Of a stretch of DNA of 64,000 bases, positions 25,104 to 36,415 are shown piece by piece (positions within the stretch are counted from its first letter, which is position 1; each line of letters opens with the position of its first letter). The notes beneath the pieces were generated by a model. The model was given only the letters and a program-made list of their open reading frames with translations. It searched no databases and was not told the DNA's origin. Made by a program: the position numbers and the translations under genes. The stretch is from assembly GCA_014529385.2 (NCBI GenBank), contig CM043960.1, positions 23,808,396-23,872,395 on the forward strand. Direction: 5' to 3'. This DNA is from Adiantum capillus-veneris (taxonomy: Eukaryota > Streptophyta > Polypodiopsida > Polypodiales > Pteridaceae).

Positions 25104-26729
25104 TGTCATAGAATCTAATATCTAACTAACCCAAATGATTTTCTCATATTAAATTGATCACTTAATGTGGGAGAATAAACGGGAACAAGTGTTAAGATAT
25201 AGGTATGTGCTTTTAGATCTATCTCAACACGGGGCCAATGTAAAGGGGCCCAAAAGGGAGATGGTCTATCAAAGAGCAAGGCTAACCAATGGAGCATAAG
25301 ACCTTAGGGTTAGCTTCATTGAAGACCTCCAATAAATGTGTGTAAAAGTCCTTTTGACCTTAAGTAAGCTAGGGCTGAGCTTGAGGTGGGAACCCGGCCC
25401 AAGCTCGAGGTGCTTGTCCTGCTTGAGGTGCTTGTCATGCTTGAGGTGTTTTTCATGCTTGAGGTGCTTGATTAAGATGCTTGAGGTGCTTGACTGGCTC
25501 CATGCTTGAGGTTCTTGACTTGCTGCATGATTAAAGTACTTGAGGTGCCTTGAGAAGCTTGCCTGAGATGCTTGTGGGAACCCCCCCTAGTTCAAGTGCT
25601 TTGTCATGCTTGGTGAGTAAGGTGCTTGATCACCTAAAAGTCAAAAGCATTCCTACAAGAGGGGGGGCGAGCCCTTTTCCTAGGGCCTAGCGAGTGAACA
25701 CCCACTCACACACACAAGGGAAGCCCATCTTGAAGAGGCAGCAAGGACACATGTCAGGCCCCTACCCATGTTACCTTCATGTGTTGCTTGAAGCCTATTG
25801 GCTAGGCTTCAAAGGGGTCCAATGATAAATTACATGAATTATCTAATTGTTTTAGCATTTATCAAGTCCTCTCTCTCAAAGGGGAAAGGGGGACACTTGT
25901 CCCAAGGCTACCCATGTTGCTTGTAATGGCTCCTGCTTGTGATTGGCTAGGCCTGGAGGGGTCCAATGAGCTTCAGGCATGAGCTACAAGGGGGGGTCGA
26001 CCCAAGAAAGCTAGGGGGGTGCCTAGGGGGTATACTCACCCACACACACTCACAAGCACTCTCATTGTGTGATATGCAAAGTGCAAGAGCTCCCTCTCCA
26101 AGCAAGTAGAGGTTGAGAGCCTACACCAACACTCTTGGCTATGGAGTGCAAATCCAACCAAGAGCCATGCTTCAATGCTTAAGGCTTGCCATCTCCTTCT
26201 TCTTCATTACTATGCTATTATGTATTCTAGCAACAAGAGTATGATAAGTGAGGAACTAATTCTTTCTCCTACGAAATGTTTCTTCTTCCTCTTCCCTACC
26301 CTCATTCCCTGCTAGCTCTCTCCACCTTCGAAGGTGTTTGAGGTCTTGGGACTGAGGCTTGGGATAGTTAAAGCTTTCTTCAAGTTTATGTTATGTTTGT
26401 GGTGCATGAAGCCTTCCATCTTCATGGCATCACCTAGGTCACAAGGAACACAAAGACTGTATTGTAACAAGTCTCTCTTTATGGGAGAAATCATAATACA
26501 AATGCCTATTGGAGGGGGGACCGGCTCCACATAAATCCGGTCCTCAATTGTTGTCATGTTCTCTAAACTCTCTCTCTTGCAAAAGTATTGTCTATGCCAA
26601 GTTAACTAATTGCTATGATTATGTTGCTATCTTCAATTATGTCTACCCGCTATGCTCACAAAATCATTTCTTGAAAGTACTCTCATTAAATTCCGCTATT
26701 CTCAAATTGAATAGGCAAATTCCATTACA
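25104..26729 (+). repeat. Chromovirus 5' LTR
   Basis: 1626 bp, TGTCATAGAATC to TTCCATTACA. It contains a GCTTGAGGTGCTTG minisatellite at about 25376-25575. Short open frames occurring identically in both LTRs (for example 26334-26534) are a by-product of the LTR duplication, not evidence of genes. Confidence 0.97.
25376..25575 (+). repeat. GCTTGAGGTGCTTG-type minisatellite inside the LTR
   Basis: About nine variants of an 18-24 bp unit built on TGCTTGAGGTGCTTG. The same block is in the 3' LTR at about 32557-32757. Confidence 0.85.
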
Positions 26730-26730
26730 T

Positions 26731-26742
26731 TGGTATCAGAGC
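26731..26742 (+). other. Primer binding site, initiator tRNA-Met type (chromovirus)
   Basis: TGGTATCAGAGC one base after the LTR end. The 402-bp leader from here to the gag ATG (27145) shows no ORF of note. Confidence 0.95.
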
Positions 26743-27144
26743 ATTTGGTTTCTCTTTTCTTGCTTAAGAAGAGAGGTCCTTAAGTAGCCTATAAATGGTT
26801 GATGTTGTTAATTATAATAGAGTAAGTGGAACTGGGATCTAATACCGGTTTTGTTAAGCCCACAATGTGGGGGATGGTGCACACCTCGGGAGCTTTGGAC
26901 TTAATAATGGAGTCTTTTTAGACTTGCCTACGGCTTTACCATTATTGAGCCATAAGAAGTCCGAAAGGAGCTAGCCCTTGGCAACTCTGCTATGTTATAC
27001 CTACTCCTCTACTCTCTATAATTAACCACTTTGAGCCGTGGGTGTAGATACTTAAGAGCCGATTTTCAAAGGCTAAGAGGAGTGGCAACTAAGGTTTTGA
27101 ATTGCCAAAGCATACACTAAGTACATACATAAAATTTTGTTAAC

Positions 27145-30100
27145 ATGGCTGACAATAATCAAGAGAGTAGAATGAACATTGATAGCTTTGATTTTGCACA
27201 TGAAGGTGCTAATGATGATGCTCCCATGTTTGTGAATTATCTTGTGACTAGGTTGCAACAAGCTATGGGCAACCCTACCTTGCAAGCTGAAGTTACTCAA
27301 CAACTTCGTGCCTATGGAATTTCCCTTCCTCTCCAAGAGGAGAGAGAGCTTAGGAGGCCTCTTGAAGAGACCCCCAAAAGAAGACTCTCTCCCATTCGAG
27401 AGGAGGAATCCAAAGAGAAAGAAAGCAATGAAAGTCTAAGTTCTTCTGAAGATGTGGCTCCACGAAGAAGGCGGTCTAGACGATCGCCTACTCCTCCCAA
27501 GAGGAAAAGAGCAACCCATAGTCCTTCTCCTCATCACTCTCAAAGGCAAGAGAGGAAAAAAAGGAAGAAAAGGGCTAGGAAGAGGTCACCCTCTTCTCCT
27601 TCTTCTTCACCTTCCTTCTCTTCCGATGAAAGTTATGGCTATTCTCCAAGAGAATACAAGAGGGGAGGGCATCGCAAATCATTTCCTGCATGGCGAAGGT
27701 CACAAAAGCTAAATAATTTCAAGGAGGGAGGAAAGAGTATCTCTTTTCTCACCTGCGATGGCACCTTTGGTGCTACCGACAAAGTGTTGGCCTTCATCCA
27801 GCAATTTGATGCGGCCTTTGGGGACGAGGGCTTCACAGAGTCCTCCAAGCTACGCCATGTAGCTATGCACTTCCAAAAATCAGCTCGTCAATGGTGGGCT
27901 AGCCTTCGTGGCAATGGAGAAGCCCCAAAGACATGGAAAACTCTACGAGTTTCCATCATGAAGCAATTTCTTCCAAGCGATACTAAAGATAAAGTTCTTA
28001 CCGAATGGCGCGGCTTGAAGCTCCTCTCTCATGAGTCTATCAACAAGTATGTAGATAAGTTTTGGGATTTACATCTCAAAGCTACTGTCTTTCAAAAGAT
28101 AGACTTTGCCGAGCAAAGACAACAATTCTGTGCGGGATTACCTGAAGAGATGGCCGAATATATCAACTCTCAACGGCCCGGTACTATTACCGAAGTAATC
28201 CACCACACCATGGTTGCTTCACGCATCAATTTCCATCAAGGGGCTAGACGTAATGTCAAGCCCATGGAAAACAAAGATAAAAATGATGCAAAGGGGAAAT
28301 CCAATGCTCAAAATAATTCCCAAGGCACTTCCAACAACAACAACAACAATCGGTCCAAGGAGAAGGGAGTTTACAAAGGTAAAAACAAACTCTCTCCTGA
28401 AGATCTTGAAGCTTTTCGCAAGGACCATAAGTGTTTCAAGTGTGGGGAGCAAGGACATGGCTATCGTTCTTGCCCCAAGAAGAATACTCGCAATGAGACT
28501 CCTAGGGCTTCCACCATCGAAGCTCCAAAAGAGGATGCTCATTGCAAAGGATCATCACTCTCCTATGCTTGGGGAAAGGTAAGAGAGCATGATGCCTTCA
28601 TCTTGTTTGACCCTGGCTCTACTCTCAACTTCATATCAATAGAGTTGGCCACCAAGTTGGGCATTCAAGCTTTTGAGATGGGAGATATAGTAACAGCTGA
28701 TGCAGCTTTCAAGGGACAACAAGCCTCCGTTACTCCCTTGATTGGGAAGTTGAGGCTTCATGTCCAAAGCTATGTCGACAAAGAAGACTTCTTCATCTCT
28801 CCCCTCCAACATCAGGATGTTATCCTAGGGGCACCATGGTTTGATCGCATGGCTGCCAACATGAAGTTCCCTGAAAGGAGAATTTACTTCACCTACAGGG
28901 GAAAGAACATGTATATAGATGCTAGTGAGCGTGGTCACACTATTCCACTTGTAAATCCTCTTTCTTTTGATAAATCAATGAAGAGCTCAGTTTCTGCGTA
29001 CATGATTTATGTCAAAGAGTCTCTAAAAGCTAATAATGTTTCATCAAATGAAAATGATAGGAATCAAGAAGAGTTAGACTTGTCTACTTTTCTAAAAGGA
29101 TTCCAAGATGTGTTCATCGATGATATCCCTATGGACCTACCTCCAAAACGAGGGGATGATGACCATCGTATTGAGCTCCTTCCAGGAAGCTCACCGCCTA
29201 ACAAACCTCCTTATCGAGTCTCACAAGCTCAACAAGAGGAGATCATGAGGCAAGTACAAGAGCTGGTAGACAAAGGGATGGTGAGGCCTAGTTCCTCTCC
29301 CTTTTGTTCTCCAGTCCTTTTAGTGCAAAAGAAAGATGGTACATACCGTATGTGTGTGGACTATCGAGCACTAAACCATATCACTATCAAAAACAGATTT
29401 CTCGTACCTCGGGTAGAAGATCTGTTTGATAAGCTACAAGGCTCTACCTACTTCAGTAGGATTGACCTTAAGAGTGGCTATCATCAAATAAGGATAGTGG
29501 ATGAGGATATCTTAAAGACCGCGTTTCGCACAACATTTGGTCTTTATGAATATCTAGTCATGCCTTTTGGCTTGACTAATGCACCAGATACGTTCAATCG
29601 TTTGATGGAGAAAATTTTTAGATCATATCGAAAATTCACTGGAGTGTTCTTCGATGATATCATCATCTACTCCAAGTCTTTGGAGGAACATAAGCAACAT
29701 CTCCAAGTGATTTTTCAAGCCTTGAGGGAGAACAAACTTTTTCTCAACCAAAAGAAAAGTGAATTCTTCCTTCAAGAGATTCAATATCTAGGCCATATTA
29801 TCTCTCACGATGGTATTCGTGTGGATCCATCAAAGTTAGAGGTAATAAAATCATGGCCTAACCCAAGGAATCTACATGAGCTAAGAAGCTTTATTGGTAT
29901 GTGTGCATACTATAGACGCTTCATAGCAAAATTCTCTCAGGTAGCAGGACCACTACACGACTTAACCAAGAAGAACGTTAAGTTTGTATGGACTGCTAAG
30001 GAGCAAAATGCTTTTGAAAAACTCAAAGAGAAGCTTACTTCCCAACCAGTCCTCGTGCTTCCGGATCTCTCAAAGCCATTTGAGGTCCAATGTGATGCTT

Positions 30101-31926
30101 GTGGTGATTGCCTTGGAGCGGTTTTGCTTCAAGAAGGGCATGCCATAGCATATGAGAGCCGAAGGCTCAATGGTGATGAACGAGTCTTGGGCATTTATGA
30201 GAAAGAGCTTTTAGTTGTTCTACATGTCCTAGACACATGGAAGCACTACCTATTGGGGACTCCATTTATCCTACGAACCGACCACCAAAGTCTCAAGTAT
30301 TTCATGACGCAAACCAAGCTTTCCGACAAACAAATGAGGTGGGCAAATTTTCTTTCGCAATTTAATTTCCATATTGCTCACATAGCTGGTAAGCACAATC
30401 AAGTTTCCGATGCACTTTCACGACGACCAAAAGTTAATGCGGTGTCTATAGCTACTCACAATGATCTATCCTCTATGATAGATGAGTATGCTACTGACCC
30501 TGACTTTAGAGACATAATGTCAGCCCTTGCTTTGGGGAAGAAAGAGGAACCATTCACCTTGCAGGATGGTTATCTTCTCCACGGCAATAGGCTATGTGTT
30601 ACCCATTCCCTTCGTGAGAAGGTTATGTATGAATCCCATGCTCCTCCATATGCAGGGCATAGAGGTATTCAACCTACTCTCCGAGGAGTAGAGACGTATT
30701 TCTATTGGCCTACCATGAAAGTGGGCATACAAGAGTATGTTTCAAAATGTGTAGTATGCCAAAAGACCAAGTATGATAGAGGGAAGCAACCTGGATTACT
30801 CCAGCCATTGCCTATTCCAAATTCACCATGGGAGAGTATATCCATGGATTTCATCTTTGGATTACCCAAGTCTATCCATGGGAATACAGGAATATGGACA
30901 ATAGTCGACAGGTTTAGCAAGCAAGCACATTTTATTCCTGTCAAAAAGACTATTAAGGCACATCAAATGGCAACTCTCTTCATATCTCAGATTTTCAAAC
31001 ACCATGGATTACCCACATCCATCGTGTCAGATAGAGATCCTAGAATGACCAGTAATTTCTGGAAAGGTCTCTTTGAAAATCTAGGAACAAGATTGAATTT
31101 CTCTTCGGCCTATCACCCACAAATGGATGGCCAAAGTGAGATAGCCAATCTTACGATACTCGATCTACTCAAGACTTATGTTACCAAAGTAGATCAACGC
31201 TCACAATGGGAAAAGTATTTACCGCTAGTAGAGTATGCCTACAATAATACTGTACATACTTCTAAGGGCAAAGCACCTTTCGAGATCATAGAAGGAAGAC
31301 CTAAAAGTCCCTTGCTACTGAAAGTACATGGGAAGATCTTCGCCGCCGATGAGTATAGCCGTGACCTACAAGAATCTTTTCAAAAGATTAGGGAGGCTAT
31401 AGCCATCTCTCAACAAAGGCAAAAAGCTGCTGCTGATAAGCACAGAAGAGCCTTAATGTTCAAAGAAAATGATTGGGTCTTACTCAAGTTTCCTAAGGCT
31501 CGATTAAGGCAAACGACGGGCAAAAATCCTACGGGCCATCAAAAGTATTATGCTAAACTAGCAAAAAGATACTATGGTCCTTTCCAAATATTGAAGCCTA
31601 TCAATGAGACGGCTTATCAACTCAAGTTGCCCAACCATTGGCTTATACACAATGCCTTTCATGTAAGCTTACTTAAGCCCTACAAAGGAGAGCCACCAAT
31701 TGAACCAATTATTGAAGACCCTCCCGAAGTTGAAGACCAAGAAGAGGTGCTACAACCCGAAGCTATCCTTCGGCATGAAGACAAGGTACTACGACATGGT
31801 AAGATTATCCGACGGTATCTTATTAAGTTCAAAAATTATCCTTTTGAAGATGCTAAATGGATGCAAGGAGTACAACTTAAGGATAGTATGAACCTTGTCA
31901 ATGCTTACAATGCTACATTAGAGTAA
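27145..31926 (+). CDS. Chromovirus Gag-Pol polyprotein (1593 aa)
   Basis: A single ORF starts at a true ATG and encodes all activities for self-copying. Gag has an Arg/Ser-rich segment at about residues 110-190 and a retrotransposon Gag core at about 215-380. The CFKCGEQGHGYRSC zinc knuckle is at 430. Protease has DPGST at 489. RT is at about 700-875 with MPFGLTNAP and FFDDI (first Asp 837). RNase H begins at about 980 (first Asp 984). Integrase has an HRG..CVVC zinc finger at about 1170-1215 and catalytic D1235, D1296, E1332 with D-35-E spacing. A chromodomain-like end at about 1535-1590 (ILRHEDKVLRHG, YLIKFKNYP, AKWM) probably guides insertion to particular chromatin. The QSEIANLTI wording around the catalytic Glu differs slightly from the common QTERxNRxLE. 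No stop or frameshift is seen. Confidence 0.97.
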   Translation: MADNNQESRMNIDSFDFAHEGANDDAPMFVNYLVTRLQQAMGNPTLQAEVTQQLRAYGISLPLQEERELRRPLEETPKRRLSPIREEESKEKESNESLSSSEDVAPRRRRSRRSPTPPKRKRATHSPSPHHSQRQERKKRKKRARKRSPSSPSSSPSFSSDESYGYSPREYKRGGHRKSFPAWRRSQKLNNFKEGGKSISFLTCDGTFGATDKVLAFIQQFDAAFGDEGFTESSKLRHVAMHFQKSARQWWASLRGNGEAPKTWKTLRVSIMKQFLPSDTKDKVLTEWRGLKLLSHESINKYVDKFWDLHLKATVFQKIDFAEQRQQFCAGLPEEMAEYINSQRPGTITEVIHHTMVASRINFHQGARRNVKPMENKDKNDAKGKSNAQNNSQGTSNNNNNNRSKEKGVYKGKNKLSPEDLEAFRKDHKCFKCGEQGHGYRSCPKKNTRNETPRASTIEAPKEDAHCKGSSLSYAWGKVREHDAFILFDPGSTLNFISIELATKLGIQAFEMGDIVTADAAFKGQQASVTPLIGKLRLHVQSYVDKEDFFISPLQHQDVILGAPWFDRMAANMKFPERRIYFTYRGKNMYIDASERGHTIPLVNPLSFDKSMKSSVSAYMIYVKESLKANNVSSNENDRNQEELDLSTFLKGFQDVFIDDIPMDLPPKRGDDDHRIELLPGSSPPNKPPYRVSQAQQEEIMRQVQELVDKGMVRPSSSPFCSPVLLVQKKDGTYRMCVDYRALNHITIKNRFLVPRVEDLFDKLQGSTYFSRIDLKSGYHQIRIVDEDILKTAFRTTFGLYEYLVMPFGLTNAPDTFNRLMEKIFRSYRKFTGVFFDDIIIYSKSLEEHKQHLQVIFQALRENKLFLNQKKSEFFLQEIQYLGHIISHDGIRVDPSKLEVIKSWPNPRNLHELRSFIGMCAYYRRFIAKFSQVAGPLHDLTKKNVKFVWTAKEQNAFEKLKEKLTSQPVLVLPDLSKPFEVQCDACGDCLGAVLLQEGHAIAYESRRLNGDERVLGIYEKELLVVLHVLDTWKHYLLGTPFILRTDHQSLKYFMTQTKLSDKQMRWANFLSQFNFHIAHIAGKHNQVSDALSRRPKVNAVSIATHNDLSSMIDEYATDPDFRDIMSALALGKKEEPFTLQDGYLLHGNRLCVTHSLREKVMYESHAPPYAGHRGIQPTLRGVETYFYWPTMKVGIQEYVSKCVVCQKTKYDRGKQPGLLQPLPIPNSPWESISMDFIFGLPKSIHGNTGIWTIVDRFSKQAHFIPVKKTIKAHQMATLFISQIFKHHGLPTSIVSDRDPRMTSNFWKGLFENLGTRLNFSSAYHPQMDGQSEIANLTILDLLKTYVTKVDQRSQWEKYLPLVEYAYNNTVHTSKGKAPFEIIEGRPKSPLLLKVHGKIFAADEYSRDLQESFQKIREAIAISQQRQKAAADKHRRALMFKENDWVLLKFPKARLRQTTGKNPTGHQKYYAKLAKRYYGPFQILKPINETAYQLKLPNHWLIHNAFHVSLLKPYKGEPPIEPIIEDPPEVEDQEEVLQPEAILRHEDKVLRHGKIIRRYLIKFKNYPFEDAKWMQGVQLKDSMNLVNAYNATLE

Positions 31927-32285
31927 GCAAATGTACAAATTTCTTTTAAATAACTCATTTTTTTGTCTTATATGACTAGTCCTCTTTTTAATTGTGCACA
32001 AATTTAACTAGTATGCATGCTTAGAATCATGTTTGTGATGACGACGTCTCTCAAACACCAAGTAGAATTTGTCACTCTACTTTGGGAGAATGAAATGGAC
32101 TAAAGAGCAGACATGCTTGCGGCAGCTATGTCTCCCAAGCACCAAATGGATTAGTCATCCATCTTGGAAAGATGTCGTAGGGTAAAAAGGGATCCTTTAC
32201 CCGCTAAGTACGATTGACTAATGACTAAGACTTTATCTCTTCTACCTCATAGTCGAGGATGACTATGATTTCAAGAGAGAGGTAA
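31927..32285 (+). other. Chromovirus 3' untranslated region and polypurine tract
   Basis: No ORF. It ends in AAGAGAGAGGTAA, a purine-rich tract touching the 3' LTR. Confidence 0.8.
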
Positions 32286-33910
32286 TGTCATAAAATCTAA
32301 TATCTAACTAACCCAAGTGCTTTCTCATATTAAATTGATCACTTAATGTGGGAGAATAAACGGGAACAAGTGTTAAGATATAGGTATGTGCTTTTAGATC
32401 TATCTCAACACGGGGCCAATGTAAAGGGGCCCAAAAGGGAGATGGTCTATCAAAGAGCAAGGCTAACCAATGGAGCATAAGACCTTAGGGTTAGCTTCAT
32501 TGAAGACCTCCAATAAATGTGTGTAAAAGTCCTTTTGACCTTAAGTAAGCTAGGGCTGAGCTTGAGGTGGGAACCCGGCCCAAGCTCGAGGTGCTTGTCC
32601 TGCTTGAGGTGCTTGTCATGCTTGAGGTGTTTTTCATGCTTGAGGTGCTTGATTAAGATGCTTGAGGTGCTTGACTGGCTCCATGCTTGAGGTGCTTGAC
32701 TTGCTGCATGATTAAAGTACTTGAGGTGCCTTGAGAAGCTTGCCTGAGATGCTTGTGGGAACCCCCCCTAGTTCAAGTGCTTTGTCATGCTTGGTGAGTA
32801 AGGTGCTTGATCACCTAAAAGTCAAAAGCATTCCTACAAGAGGGGGGGCGAGCCCTTTTCCTAGGGCCTAGAGAGAGAACACCCACTCACACACACAAGG
32901 GAAGCCCATCTTGAAGAGGCAGCAAGGACACATGTGAGGCCCCTACCCATGTTACCTTCATGTGTTGCTTGAAGCCTATTGGCTAGGCTTCAAAGGGGTC
33001 CAATGATAAATTACATGAATTATCTAATTGTTTTAGCATTTATCAAGTCCTCTCTCTCAAAGGGGAAAGGGGGACACTTGTCCCAAGGCTACCCATGTTG
33101 CTTGTAATGGCTCCTGCTTGTGATTGGCTAGGCCTGGAGGGGTCCAATGAGCTTCAGGCATGAGCTACAAGGGGGGGTCGACCCAAGCAAGCTAGGGGGG
33201 TGCCTAGGGGGTATACTCACCCACACACACTCACAAGCACTCTCATTGTGTGATATGCAAAGTGCAAGAGCTCCCTCTCCAAGCAAGTAGAGGTTGAGAG
33301 CCTACACCAACACTCTTGGCTATGGAGTGCAAATCCAACCAAGAGCCATGCTTCAATGCTTAAGGCTTGCCATCTCCTTCTTCTTCATTACTATGCTATT
33401 ATGTATGCTAGCAACAAGAGTATGATAAGTGTGGAACTAATTCTTTCTCCTACGAAATGTTTCTTCTTCCTCTTCCCTACCCTCATTCCCTGCTAGCTCT
33501 CTCCACCTTCGAAGGTGTTTGAGGTCTTGGGACTGAGGCTTGGGATAGTTAAAGCTTTCTTCAAGTTTATGTTATGTTTGTGGTGCATGAAGCCTTCCAT
33601 CTTCATGGCATCACCTAGGTCACAAGGAACACAAAGACTGTATTGTAACAAGTCTCTCTTTATGGGAGAAATCATAATACAAATGCCTATTGGAGGGGGG
33701 ACCGGCTCCACATAAATCCAGTCCTCAATTGTTGTCATGTTCTCTAAACTCTCTCTCTTGCAAAAGTATTGTCTATGCCAAGTTAACTAATTGCTATGAT
33801 TATGTTGCTATCTTCAATTATGTCTACCCGCTATGCTCACAAAATCATTTCTTGAAAGTACTCTCATTAAATTCCGCTATTCTCAAATTGAATAGGCAAA
33901 TTCCATTACA
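32286..33910 (+). repeat. Chromovirus 3' LTR
   Basis: 1625 bp, TGTCATAAAATC to TTCCATTACA, followed by ATTTA. Confidence 0.97.
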
Positions 33911-34515
33911 ATTTATGCAGGAGACATCCTACGCGTAGGATGTCTTTTTCATCAAAATGACATGAAACTTGTCCTGTGGGTAGTCCTTGGCCTATGGAAC
34001 ATGGCCATGTGCTTGGATTTGGATTTGGGCAAGATTTGATGCTTGTAAGGGCCTGTGTGGTGTTTTTGGCCTCAAAAAGTGTATCTTGAAGGTGTTAGGG
34101 GTCAAAAATGATTAGAATGGCCTCAAACTTGATATATGAGCTCCTGATGATGAGGTGATTGGATCTAGAATGATAAAACATCCCCTGCATGTCAAAAAAC
34201 TCAAATAGACATCCTATCCGTAGCATGTCTATTTCATCATTTTTTCCTTCTGACCACACAGATTGGTTGTTGATGTGTTGGTGAATGTGTTGTGCAAGTT
34301 TCATTGGATTTGGACAAGATTTGGTAGGTGGATGGCCCATCATTGCCTCTATGCCCTAACTTTGCGTTTTTTCATGCATATGAGGTCAAATTTGGTCCAA
34401 TTGTGATGAGACTTGGTGGATAGCTTGTAAATGTCATTCAGAAAATGTGCATCATGAAAAATGTTGGAGTTTATGCCCAGAAGTGCCCCTAACACATCCT
34501 ACGTGTAGAATGTCT

Positions 34516-36085
34516 CCTGGTGATTTTTTCATGGATGGTGCTCCCAGTGCTTGCCCTTTGCCCCCTTAAGTCCCTTTTGAGCCTAATTTCAACAAAAAAG
34601 TCAAATGGATAGAGAATAACTCCCAGTCTGAACTTCAGAGCCTCCGAGCCATTTTCTGACTTTCGGAGTGCTTTTTGGCGATGAAATTTCTTGATGTTGG
34701 TCTTCATAGCTTCCCGCTCCCTTGGGGATCCTTGCCGTATGGTTTTTGTCGGCTTTGGCTTCACCGGAGCTCCATTTGGCAATTTGTCGCTCTAGCAGCA
34801 CCCGTGGTTGACTTTACATACCTTCGATGATTTGTGGTGGTCTACCACCATAGAACTTGGTTGTTGATGGTCTAGGAAGGCCGCTCGTGAAGTTTGGTGG
34901 CAAACGGGCTTGCGGTTTGGCCGCAAGTGCAATTTGACGCTTTGTGTGTCTGATTCTGTTTCTGAAGTTTAGTGCCGCTTCGGGTCACTTTTTGGTCATG
35001 CGGGTTATATGGACTTTTCGAGCATGTCGAGATGCTCCTACCCATGAATTTTGGTAGCATTTGGTCGCCTTTTCGCCGATTTCCCATTTGGTGGCCTCTT
35101 GCGGGTTTCTGGGAATTAGGGTTTTTCCTGATGGTTTCCTACTGCCTTTGGACATCCAGGACTGGTCTCCTAGACTAGGGTAAGCTGCCGATGAAGTCTT
35201 GTTGCTTTCGGGTTAGCCGTTAGGCCGCAATCTCTACTTGTAGGTCTCTACCGTCCGCTTTGTGTGTGACCCCTACACTAGTTTTCGCGACATAATGACA
35301 AACATGCGCGAAAAGCTCAAGGTGGTGAGCCTACCTCTCATGTCCGGAGCTCGTCAATTAGTCGTGCGCATCGTAGAAGCTGCTGGAAGGTCGGTCTGCT
35401 CTAGGTGGCAGAAGCTCTCTCCACAAAGTCAATAGTGAGAATGAGCTAAAAATGGGGTGAAATTTTCTTATAATGGAGGTCCCCGAACCACTTTTCATGA
35501 AATTTGACATGTGCTCCTCTTCTTGCGAGATGCGGTTGAGGCTTAAAAATTTCTTGATTTGGACTCCATTTTCTCTGTTTACCAGAAATTTGGCATTTTG
35601 GTCAAAACCTGGCCAAAACACGCTTTCCGCTCCAGTCTCATAATTGCACCCCCACAGTACCATAGGTGTTTCTATAGTCACTGATCATCCCCATATTTTT
35701 TGTTTTTCATTATGACTATTTTTCACCTGCTTTTTGTATTTTTGAAGTTTTTCTGCCAAAAATTAGCAAAATTAAAAGGAAAATGGAAAATCGAACCCAA
35801 AAAATCCCCAAACATCATAATAAATCACAAACATCACCGCAAATCATTATATACACTCGCATGCAATTTTTATGGCCGGATTTCTCCGTTTTCCCAATAT
35901 TTTGCCCGAAAAAATGGCTATTTCTACTTATATACACACACCTAGGGGCTTGATTTGGCGTTTGGCCCCATATACCTATGGATACATGTTGTATAAGGGC
36001 ATCTATACTTGGGTTTCTCCAGAAAATTTTGCAATCAAACAACAACCCTTAAAATAGTCAAAAATCATGCCCTTTTTTGTTGTTG
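34516..36085 (-). other. Element A conserved non-coding block between internal PPT and palindrome array
   Basis: No ORF is supported. About 35270-35600 (read on minus) shares islands with B 55500-55830: GGAGTCCAAAT, AGGAGCACATGTCAAATTT, TGGAGAGAGC, CTTCTACGA, GACATGAGAGGTAG and TGTCGCGAAAAC. A TATATAAG lies near 35925-35940 on the minus strand. Confidence 0.7.
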
Positions 36086-36115
36086 CCTCCCCCCTCCTAG
36101 TCGGAGTCCTCCCGG
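36086..36115 (-). other. Internal polypurine tract of element A
   Basis: On minus the 30-bp stretch contains GGACTCCGACTAGGAG and then GGGGGAGG. It differs from B 54941-54971 by one substitution and one G, far more similar than the surrounding DNA. Confidence 0.85.
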
Positions 36116-36415
36116 ATGACAAGGTATCGCCTCGAAGTATGTGTCGTGCATAGGTTGAAAAAGTTGTGCTAATGTTTGGCTGATTACTGTGGCCCTACTT
36201 TATGCATACTCGGTCAATGCATGGAAAAAGTAATGCTGTGCAAGAGAAGGGAATAAGCAAGATGATTATTAGCATTCGCCATCGAGGTTTCCTGTTTTCT
36301 TTGCAAGTAACAGTTGTAACTCTACTACTCTCTCTTTAATTGTCTTTTTTGCAAAAGGCACTTGCTTTGCCGACACTATTGATAGAGCCGTAGCTGTGTC
36401 TAAGGAGAGAATTGG

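Larger units (their letters stand above)
25104..33910 (+). mobile_element. Intact chromodomain Ty3/gypsy retrotransposon (chromovirus)
   Basis: An 8.8-kb element with 1.63-kb LTRs that differ at about 11 substitutions and one indel by eye (about 0.7%). It has an initiator tRNA-Met PBS, one uninterrupted 1593-codon gag-pol, a PPT and a perfect ATTTA duplication. It sits between two palindromes of element A. The near-identity of the LTRs, which are identical at insertion, and the open frame point to a very recent insertion that may still be competent. The truncated minus-strand copy at 4824-13239 is the same family. Confidence 0.97.
24826..34515 (-). repeat. Element A palindrome array before ORF3 (4 sites, split by the chromovirus)
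   Basis: 24-bp sites start at 24826, 33922, 34207 and 34492. The first two are perfect (core CATCCTACGCGTAGGATG); 34207 and 34492 carry a few changes. When the 25104-33910 insertion and one ATTTA copy are removed, the spacings are 284, 285 and 285 bp. The site nearest ORF3 lies 165 bp from its ATG, against 166 bp in B. DNA between the sites shows little similarity from unit to unit, so spacing and palindrome are the conserved parts. Confidence 0.93.

Noticed and set aside
26312-26787. Open frames of 66-92 codons in the chromovirus LTR, repeated near 33493-33938
   Set aside because: Same reason: LTR duplication, not conservation.
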